DNA of 64,000 nucleotides. Origin: Botryosphaeria dothidea. Lineage: Eukaryota; Ascomycota; Dothideomycetes; Botryosphaeriales; Botryosphaeriaceae. The stretch lies in the NCBI GenBank assembly GCA_011503125.2, contig WWBZ02000008.1, positions 1,054,001-1,118,000 on the forward strand, given 5' to 3'. The notes under the pieces were generated by a model that was not told the DNA's origin, made no database searches, and worked only from the letters and a program-made list of their open reading frames with translations. Below are positions 55,801 to 64,000 of the stretch, piece by piece. Numbering within the stretch: position 1 is the first letter of the stretch; each line of letters starts with the position of its first letter. The position numbers and the translations under genes are program-made.

Positions 55801-58800
55801 GTTGCAAGAAGGAACACAAGTAGACTTCAACCAGCTTTTGGCAGTTTCCGAAAGCTTGAGCGACACAAATTATTTCCGGGAATTCGAGAAGTAATATACC
55901 GATTGCAACTACGAAGGTGGAGGGGGATTCCGCCCGCGGCCAATGCTTGAATTCCTAACACTGATACCGTCGCTCGACGTGCGCCCCAATAGCCGGTCAG
56001 CAGCACATCACTCAGGCCAAGATCAAGGTTTCTCGATAGAGAGGCACCAATGACAGACGGCGGGGTACTGATCTTGGCGCCATCGACTCTCAGTCAGCGT
56101 AGATACCGGCGGCGCGCCCATCCCACTTTTGATAAGCAAGGCCATATCTCCGGTCCCCGCGGCCATTTCCTCGGGATAGCAGTGCCAAGTTGCTGACCCT
56201 TGAATGCCTGTTCAACTAGCGTGCGGAATCACAATTACCGTTGCCGTTCTTGCCTCTCCGTCGTCTACTCTGCACTGATCTGCGTCGGGAACAAGGACAT
56301 GCAGGTCGCAATTGTTGGCCAAGCAAGGGGACAAGAAGTAGAAGCTAAGGGAAAAAAGTTACTTAAGTCTTTGACGCACTAGGAATTATCCCTCTCACTG
56401 TACTTCAAACCCGTAATTGTTCTATCACCAGCCAGCCTCGTCATGCGTAAAGATGCAGCCAATCGCTCCGTCGCCCCAGGTCAGCTTCGATGGTCTTATA
56501 ACCACACGAATTGACGCTCGGGGAGATTAAAGAATTCATCTAAATATAAGTATCAAGGTTACTTCACTCCCATGGTAAGAACAACGAAAGGAACCATCGC
56601 AACTCCTACCATTGTTATAGTCGACGGGATTGAGTTATATTAGTCTACCTACCCTTCACACGGGTGCCTTTGATCGCTGCTCAATTTCAGCATGACGACA
56701 AACTATTAAAGCTAGTACGTCGTTATTCATCGCGCCGTGCCGACAGCAGTATGCCTCAGATACCATAACCTGTTCCGCGCGACTGATCCGCCGGGTAACC
56801 GGTGGGTGGGTGAAATTAGAAAGGATGCTCGTATACGCCGGGATTCATTCAAAGGCTGGTGGGCTTAAAGATGAGGTAGTCCTTTACCTGCTTGATTGAT
56901 TGCACACGAAGTAGTCCGAATGGTGTCTTATAGCTTGCCGTCTAAATCCGCACGACGCGGTGATCGCGCAATGCGCCACAGCCAACGCGCCGCTCAACGC
57001 CGCTGCCAACAGCCCATCACCAACGCCGCCATGGAAGAATCTTACGTCTCATCATCGGCGCGCTAACTTCTGTAAGCCTTTATCACTACCAGCAGTAGAG
57101 ATTGGTGGCGTAAGTGTCCTTGGGATAGATAGTCAGCCTCGAAAACACTTCCGTTCCCTGCGACGGAGGTTCAGCGTGAGATGGCCGCTGTGCCTACCGT
57201 AGCTCTGCGGTTGTCGCGACGGGGATTACAGTAGTCGGTCAAGCCTGCGAAAGATCCAACGGGCACATTTGTTGCTACGGTGTTGGAACGCCGAGAAGAC
57301 ACCACCACGCCCACGACCTGACCCTCCTTCTCCGCATCACACCAACTCTGCCGGCAATATAACCCTTGATGCCGTCTCATTTCCACAACCGAGATGCATG
57401 CCACGCGCCCTTCCACGCCGCATCCTTCCCCGTTTCCCGCCGTGTGAGATGATGAAGCTTTGTGGCGCTTCTGGGATACTATGGCATCAGTCGCGAGGAG
57501 ATGGAACGCTGCATCCCACAAAACTCCAGGCAGCCGGGATGATACCGTGGATAGAAGTGTGGGTTAGCCCACCTCTTGAGGAGCACAATAAGAATTTCTA
57601 CGGTTGGCACTTTGTTGCCCTAGGCAAGGGGCCTGTGAAATAGGTCAGGCCGTGTATTTATCGCAGCCATAGAGAGAAGTAAGTGCAGGGTATATCTTAC
57701 ATACATATGCACATACGTTCACAATATAGTGTGTAAGGGGATACGCTAGTATTACAAGAACTTTTAAAATGGCTAGGAGACTGAATGGATTGGAGAAGAA
57801 GCTGCGGTGTGGTTTGAAGTGAAAGTATCCCTAAATTCAGCATCCATGCGATGCATGTGTTGGCTGCAGTTCCCACACGATACAACAGCACAGCTACAGA
57901 ACTGTGGCAATGCCCACAACACGCGCCGCAGGACATGATGGGGATCGGAGTGCAACCTTGAATTAGCAGTACGCCTTGTCAGCGGAGTGGAGCCTGTGAT
58001 TCAGAAAGCCTTGTCAATTTGCAGTCACCATGGATGTTCTGATGTAGCATGGCGTCGCATATAAACTGGCATGAATTCAGCTGAAGTCGGGCACCAAATA
58101 TTATCACCTACTATTCTAGTATTTTGAACAGTGTTGCCCTTGGTCCAGCGACAAGCCGGCCCTTCCGCTCTGTCGGCTATCTGAATATGAAGCCAACAGC
58201 GCCCAGCTCCCACTTAGACTCCGAGTGTCAATACTAGGCAGAGAGAAGCATGGACTGATTCCCGTCGATTCGGCCGCCGCTCTCGCATAATCGTCATCCG
58301 CCCCGGACTCGTCAGGAAGCTTTTCGTCTTGCAACGAGTCATGCGAGTAGCCTGGTGTGGATCTTGGGTCAAGGGTGCGGAAACTTTAGTATTCGGATGA
58401 GTTGGTGTCAAGACAATGTGCGCATCTTCTGCCAAAGGGGCACATAAGACCTATCCTGTTCGGCCGGGCTGGAAATCAAGAGGCTCCTAGCGAGGCGCAG
58501 ACCTCAAAGCCCTCTTCCGTTGCTACCAACCCTCACACCCCCCTCACATAAGCCGCGCGTTACAACTCGCCACCCACCAGGCCGCGCACGACGGACGTCG
58601 CCGGCGGTGGTCACGGCTGCTAGGAATAGACGAGGAGGACGAGGAGGAGGTAGTAGTCTATGGTAATAGTAGAGGAGGATGGTGACAGTGAAGGAAGATG
58701 GATGATTAGGTGGTAATGGTGTTTCATTTTGCGACCGACCACCAAGCCGCATCCTGCCCGCCTAAAATCGCTGCACGACTGGGCGGCTGCTTGCCAGGAG

Positions 58801-60132
58801 GATTTAGGATATCTACTTATTTTTACCTCGCATCTAATACGACTTGATACCCTGATAACCCTTGGCCCTTAACAGCACTAAACAAGCGATCGACTTACTT
58901 GTCTGCGTTAGGGAGTATCACTAGCCTGCGTAAGTCTGTTTAGACAGTCGTGCCGCCGCACGAATTCCCGACAAGCTAACAAGCCAACGTCGTGCAAATT
59001 AGAAGACCTCTAAAATTGAGTTGATACACTTTACTGGCAAACGAAAAGGTGTTGCCGGCCGCTTGAAGCGATGCGTGCCCGCCTATACCACTCAACGCCC
59101 TCTTGAGGTCTACCATCACTGCTACCTAAGCTCTGAGGGATCTAAAATGGCGCCACCAAGACCGTTCCGGAAGGGCCGCTCAGGGGTTCGACCTAAAAAA
59201 AGGTACACCGAACCGGCGAAACCCACACCTGCGCTTGAGTCGCGTTACTGTCTCTTGCGGCCCTAGACAAATGTGTGAGCCTGGGCTCCAGTGGGCGCTT
59301 GCTATCCGTGCGCGTTGATTCGCACCACGCGCTCCGTCGGAAAGCTGGTGCTGAACTAAGAAGTAGGCAGTACTCTTGTTGCGACGGAAAAAGCGACGAA
59401 CGGCCTGTTAAGATGATAGAGCGTGACGACAGAAGACGAGCAGTGGACAACGAAACAGCTAAGCTGCAGGTGTTTTCCGAGCCAGCAAGGCACCTAGGGC
59501 CCCCTTTGTTTTTTCGCACCAGCGGAAAAGCAGCCGCGCCTCCAGTCTCTCCACAACCACCAGCCCTTTCCCTTCCATCAAGCTTCAACACACAATAATA
59601 CATGCACGGTCACATGTCGGCATGAAGGGCGTAGGTGGATGGTTTCGCTTACAATAAACAGCAGTAGCAGACACAGCCTCGTCAATTTACCGACAAGCCT
59701 ATGTCGTGGAGGACCTGGACTCAGACCTCAGCATAGACAACGCCAGTTTGTGTATCTGGCTAGGCACGGTCGAGACGTTCTTTGTTCATGCCCCGCCTCT
59801 TGGGCTCTCTCGAATATAAGAACGGCAGCATGGCCACCGTCATTACCGTCGCCATAATCATCCTCATCATCGTCGTCCTCTACAGTTTGCAACAATTCCG
59901 CTTTATCGAAGCCTTCGTTATCGGAATATCCGACCACGCCCAGCACCTACTCGACGCTTTTCGCCCACGCCCAGCGTCTGCCCGGCGTTCTTTGTTCACG
60001 CCAAATAGAAGAGCAGTAATCATCCTCGTCTTGTGTTCATTCCAATCCCCCTCGCTAAACAAAAGAACAGCAACAAGATCACCATCGTCTTCTACCACTT
60101 CCAACTCCCCCAACAGAGAGAAACGTACAACA
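55801..60132. other. No supported gene; promoter and leader of the gene at 60133 at its end
   Basis: Frames between 56 and 59.7 kb are short and overlapping. A GA-rich run (GAGGAGGAC-type) is at about 58630-58650. From 59782 an open frame joins paralog B and encodes a hydrophobic stretch (ITVAIIILIIVVLYSLQQF). It contains two GTTCTTTGTTCA blocks about 213 bp apart (59776 and 59988). This probably is leader sequence, but an N-terminally extended form is possible. Confidence 0.45.
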
Positions 60133-61731
60133 ATGCCGTACGGCTTCGCCCTCCGCAATCTTCTCGAGCAGCACTCGCTCAACGAGGCCCGACGCCTTGA
60201 ACAGCTCCTGGAAGCGTTCTCACTAGCGGATAGACCGTGCTTGGTTAGCGCGATGGCCGGGCTGCAGCCGGAAATGCGGATCGAGGTACTGGAGGAGAGA
60301 CTACGTCAGTCGCGGTGGCAGGAACAGCACGGCAACGAGGACGACGAGGATCAGCAGCAGTATAAGGAAGAGGAGAGGGCTCCGTCGGGCGGCCGCGGCC
60401 GCTACCGCCGGCCCCGTCCCCACCACGCCTCGGCGGGCTGGTCCTGGCCGGGCGTGCGACATGTGCTCCTAGCGGTAGTCGCGCTGGTAGTGCTGCCCAA
60501 GGCCGGCCAATGGGCGCTGACGGCGACTCCGGGGCCGGTGTACGTGCCGCCCACGTACACGCACGGCACGGTGCTCAACGAGACGCTGCGACGAGGCGAG
60601 GCGGCGATGGCGGCGCGGCTGGGCCCGCTGTCCGACAAGCCGTACAGGACGAGCCGGGTGTCGGGACTGATCAACGTGCTTATAGACGACGTGTACAAGG
60701 TGCGGCTCAACTACTCGGCCGTGTTCCCGTACTTCACCACAAACACCGTGGCGGATGCGCATCGGGACGTCATGCGCCAGGTGGAGCATGACCTCGTATG
60801 GCGGGGGAGGGATGCCATGTACTTGCTGGACAGGCAGCTGTCCAACGCGCTGGAGTTCTCGGCCGACCGCGTCAATTCATCGATGATCGCCGTGGCCAAC
60901 GCGATGGGCGTGCCAGCGGCCGACTACGTGGCGCGGTATACGCAGCCGCCGGGCCGGGTACAGCGGATGCTACAGCACTGGGTGCCGGAGGCCGCCGAGC
61001 AGCAGGACCCGGAGCTAGTGCGCGACCGCATGCTGTGGGAGCTGGTATGCAGGTGCCAGACCTACCTGCTGTCGGTCAACGCACGGCTAATAAAACGGAT
61101 CGACGAGGCTAAGGCGGTGCTAGGCGGACCGCAGAAGCGCTTAGAGCCGGTCACCGACGTGCTGCAAGCCGAGGTCGATAGGCGACGGAAGCAGCACGTG
61201 AAGGAGGGCGCGACGCTGGTAAATGCGTACGAGGCGGAGGTAAAGAAGTGGAAGGGGTGGCGGCCGTCGCAGTGGCGTAATAGCACCTTCGTGCCGCTAT
61301 GGATGGCCGGGGTGCTGTTGCGCGGCGAGCGCGCGCCCGAGTGGCCGTACTGGGATATGGACCTTGCGGCCCAGTCGGTAGCCGAGCTAGAGGACATTAC
61401 GGCGCGCATCGTCATGACCCGCGCTACCCTCGACTCGCTGCACGGCTACTTCGCGGCCGCCCAGAACAACATCGCCCAAAGCAACGACGATCGCGCCAAG
61501 CAGCACCGTAGTATTACGCCATACTCGTGCGCCGCCGTCGACTCGCACCTCGCCACCATGGCCTCCGATTCCGACTCCGAGCCACGAACCGTGTACCGCA
61601 CGCCGCTCGATATGCTGCTCTTCCTAGACCATACCGTGCAGACACTGGTTAACGAAACGCGCAAGTGGGACGCCGAGGATATACATGGCGCGTTCGAGCA
61701 GGCGCGTAGGAATACAACAGACAACAAGTAA
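60133..61731 (+). CDS. Type II membrane protein, paralog B of the helical-N-terminus family (532 aa)
   Basis: ATG at 60133 begins MPYGFALRNLLEQHSLNEAR, the same helical module as paralog A (QHS 13-15, RLE 21-23, LLE 25-27). An acidic/Gln segment and a basic stretch (RGRYRRPRPHH) precede one hydrophobic span near 108-128. The remaining 400 residues are helical and contain six N-glycosylation sequons (NET, NYS, NSS, NST, NET, NTT). That suggests a lumenal or extracellular C-terminal domain; the basic residues before the span fit the positive-inside rule. No catalytic motif is seen and no known family is recognised. The open frame extends upstream to 59782 with a hydrophobic run, but the ACAACAATG context favours this start. 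Confidence 0.8.
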   Translation: MPYGFALRNLLEQHSLNEARRLEQLLEAFSLADRPCLVSAMAGLQPEMRIEVLEERLRQSRWQEQHGNEDDEDQQQYKEEERAPSGGRGRYRRPRPHHASAGWSWPGVRHVLLAVVALVVLPKAGQWALTATPGPVYVPPTYTHGTVLNETLRRGEAAMAARLGPLSDKPYRTSRVSGLINVLIDDVYKVRLNYSAVFPYFTTNTVADAHRDVMRQVEHDLVWRGRDAMYLLDRQLSNALEFSADRVNSSMIAVANAMGVPAADYVARYTQPPGRVQRMLQHWVPEAAEQQDPELVRDRMLWELVCRCQTYLLSVNARLIKRIDEAKAVLGGPQKRLEPVTDVLQAEVDRRRKQHVKEGATLVNAYEAEVKKWKGWRPSQWRNSTFVPLWMAGVLLRGERAPEWPYWDMDLAAQSVAELEDITARIVMTRATLDSLHGYFAAAQNNIAQSNDDRAKQHRSITPYSCAAVDSHLATMASDSDSEPRTVYRTPLDMLLFLDHTVQTLVNETRKWDAEDIHGAFEQARRNTTDNK

Positions 61732-64000
61732 CAGTGTTGACGGGCGAGCTGGAGATGGAGATTAAAACGGTTCGGATTGAGATGCGGGGGGATGGGGGCG
61801 TTAGGTGCACTTTTAACATCGGGTACTTTGCTATAAGAATATTCTTTTTTGAACGCCGTTGCTGCTTTTCTCCTTATGATACTAGCAAGAACAAAGTTAA
61901 CAAAAACAAAGCGCGAGCGCAGACATTTACCACTAATCCAGGAGCTACCGCCTAAGCTCCTCGTTAGTTACCCTCTTCCCATCCTCCTCCGCCCCCATCG
62001 TCCTCGCCCTCTTACCCCGCCGTCTCTCCAGCGCCGACGCGTCTACCTCGCCCTTGTCCAGGCCTATCTTCTTATTCTTCTCCTCGCCGTGGCCCTCCTC
62101 CTATATCCTCTTCTTCCTCTACGTCGTCTATATCGGCTATAGTAGTTATAGCGGCGGTAGTAGTAGCTTATAGTAATAGCTAAAGCCCGGGTCGTATACG
62201 GGGGTAAAGAAGGCTATACTACTACCCCCGGCCCGATATTCGACGCTGGCGGAGCGCGTATAGTCCTACTCGGAGGTATTATACGCGGACGGAAATACGT
62301 TAGCCTAAGACTAGCGGTAATAATTATTGTAGGTCGAGCCGATGCTCCCGTCTCGCTATGGCCATTGCGGCTATAGCGGGCTGCCGCTCTAGTTAGCGTA
62401 GTTAGGGTGCACTGGCGATGGTGGTAGGAGATACATGCTCTGCTGCGCCGGGTGGAGGCCGTAGCCGACACCGGGCTGGGTGCTTATCATTTCGCTGTTG
62501 GTGGACATGTAAGGAGCCATGGGAATTGAAGCCATGGGAATTGAAGCTATGCGAATTAGAGCCATCGTCGTTATTGCCTAGGGCGGGACACAATTGTAAG
62601 GATCGTCAGGGTCCATAATTTGGAGGAATTAGGCATTGTTCGGATGGGTATCGCCGGTCTACACCTGGGATGCCAACGGCCGTCAGCGAGGGGACGCAAG
62701 AGACCCTAAGAACGCCTACGTACCTCTTCTATATAGTAATAGCATAGGCCCTTAACGAGTTTCGTCCGTAAGGCGGCCTTCTTACACTAGATGCCGCTCT
62801 TCCGGCGGAGGGCCTAGTAGCGGATCCGCGGAGATAAGGGAGATATAGCTGACACGAACGAAAAGATAAGCGACGGATAACGGGAGGGGAGAGACGTAAT
62901 CCTGCCTCTTTTTCAGTCTAGCCGGTCTATAAGCTCCCTCCTAGTACTACAAACAGGCGTAGGCCTTTACAGCGAATATTTTCTAGACCGCTATAGAAAC
63001 CGGCGGTAGACGGGCCTGGCTAGTATGCTCTCCCGTCGCTCGTCGCTCTAGGCTAATTAGGTTTTAGGAGTAGGTTGAAGGCAGCGTTCGCTAATATAGA
63101 TTCCGGACGAAGAGTATATTCGGTGCTAGTTAGTATAATATTCGGGACTAATAGCACAGTTATATGTACAGCGGCTCCCCCTGATTCTGTGGGCTTCCGG
63201 GCGTCTACGACCGGTGAGAGTATACGCACTCCCGCCGCCCTATCACCTATCGCCCTGCTACCCCGCCATGCCCGCCGCCCGCCGCCTAGCGTTTGTCCCT
63301 CCTGTTTATTTGCACTCTCGCTCCCTCCTCGCTCCTCCCGCTCTTTATCCGAGCTTATTAACGCCGATGGAAAGTAGTAGGTATCATAGGATCTTTGCGT
63401 ATCCGCTCGGACGCTGTCCGTCTGCCAGTCTATCGATCAGTCAGTATGCGGATTGGATCAGCATCATGCCGATGTTTTTTAGGTGTGGAGCGCGGGATGT
63501 TGCTGGAAATGATTCCTGGAACGACCTCCCTATAGACGGTAAGCGTTAGAAGACTGGCAGCACCGTATTCAGGACTAGCACAACGAGTGCGCGCTTCCTT
63601 GGATGCGAGACTTGGGTTCGCAAATGCTGTTTTTGCTCGGACGGGAGCTGCAGAAGAGGAGAAAGGAGAAGCGATGGTATTTGTACCGGATCGCGAGGAC
63701 ATTTATTCATGTGCTGCTTACCTAAGGGATATTCCCGGAGACGACTGTAGAAGGAGTACCCGGGCTGCACGGGGAGCTGCAATAGCCTACATAAAGGGTG
63801 TTGAGGCCTTAGGAGGGCTGTCAAGGCCGTAGGAGGGCTTTCAAAGCCAGGGTCAGCTAAGATATTCCAGTCCTCCGGTGCGGTGCTCCTTTGCACATAT
63901 ATAATCTTTGCTTGCTCCCCGTTATTGATTGATGCATCGCTCGCATTCGACAGATGGTTGTCTATCATGCCACGCTCAAGCCTATTCTACGGGAATAACC
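61732..64000. other. Partly RIP-like, no intact gene
   Basis: From about 62.1 to 63.15 kb the sequence becomes TA-rich with few CA/TG, like the LINE but milder, suggesting a mutated repeat of unknown identity. On the minus strand near 62.0 kb there is a coding-like segment (GEEKNKKIGLDKGEVDASAL). Near 63.6-63.83 kb a plus frame (AEEEKGEAMVFVPDREDIYS) is protein-like but has no ATG and no recognised domain. Confidence 0.45.
62516..62565 (+). repeat. 15-bp tandem repeat, three units plus a partial
   Basis: GCCATGGGAATTGAA occurs twice exactly, followed by a diverged third unit and a GCCAT start of a fourth. On the minus strand it would encode a five-residue FNSHG-type repeat. Confidence 0.9.

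Noticed and set aside
59782..60132. N-terminal extension of paralog B with a second hydrophobic stretch
   Set aside because: Paralog A begins directly at the shared module, and the extension has leader-like composition; kept only as a possibility.
63587..63832. 81-codon plus-strand frame
   Set aside because: Protein-like composition but a GTG start, no recognised domain, and it ends in a short DNA tandem repeat; not enough to call a gene.
1..64000. tRNA, rRNA, CRISPR arrays, bacterial operons
   Set aside because: No cloverleaf with a convincing T-arm was found by eye, no rRNA-like tracts, no regularly spaced repeats with unique spacers, and gene structure is eukaryotic.

Overview
The window looks like nuclear DNA of a filamentous ascomycete (Pezizomycotina). 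The grounds are 45-80 nt introns with GTANGT-type donors and CTAAC-like branch sites, Zn2Cys6 and JmjC genes, hAT and LINE transposons, and a repeat block mutated exactly as repeat-induced point mutation (RIP) would do (CpA to TpA). I cannot name the class or genus from sequence alone.

Layout. 0-12 kb: gene-poor, with a small coiled-coil ORF (2.5 kb), a RING-type fragment (5.7 kb), a spliced C2H2 zinc-finger gene (6.6 kb) and a spliced basic Pro-rich protein (9.4-10.0 kb). 12.2-15.3 kb: an intact JmjC gene and a membrane-protein gene (paralog A) whose stop codon lies inside the target duplication of a 3.7-kb hAT element (15300-18970). 19-25 kb: an 11-bp minisatellite, a six-cysteine zinc-cluster/coiled-coil gene and an unrecognised gene that seems to have decayed beyond its stop. 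25.06-31.47 kb: a full-length LINE with a 13-bp target duplication, RIP-saturated, carrying a second LINE fragment in reverse orientation inside its RNase H domain. 31.6-36.7 kb: a small two-exon gene and a large JmjC/coiled-coil gene with three in-frame stops, each explicable as CAA/CAG to TAA/TAG. 42.9-47.3 kb: four minus-strand genes, two of them Zn2Cys6 regulators. 49.1-50.2 kb: a pseudogene with six stops. 53.1-54.0 kb: a small CAGGG-ended hairpin and a fresh 5'-truncated LINE copy with a 15-bp target duplication. 54.06-55.8 kb: an eight-exon M20-family N-carbamoyl amino acid hydrolase with a mitochondrial-type presequence. 60.1-61.7 kb: paralog B, a 532-residue type II membrane protein sharing its N-terminal helical module with paralog A. 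The last 2 kb is partly RIP-like.

How it fits together. This is a transposon-rich accessory neighbourhood rather than an operon-like system. Intact single-copy genes sit between mobile elements, and C-to-T nonsense changes recur in genes beside the RIP-treated repeat and farther away. The best candidates for something undescribed are the paralog A/B membrane family, the six-cysteine plus coiled-coil protein and the JmjC-KER-coil gene. Splice models were made by eye from splice signals and frame continuity; gene ends are less secure than domain calls.
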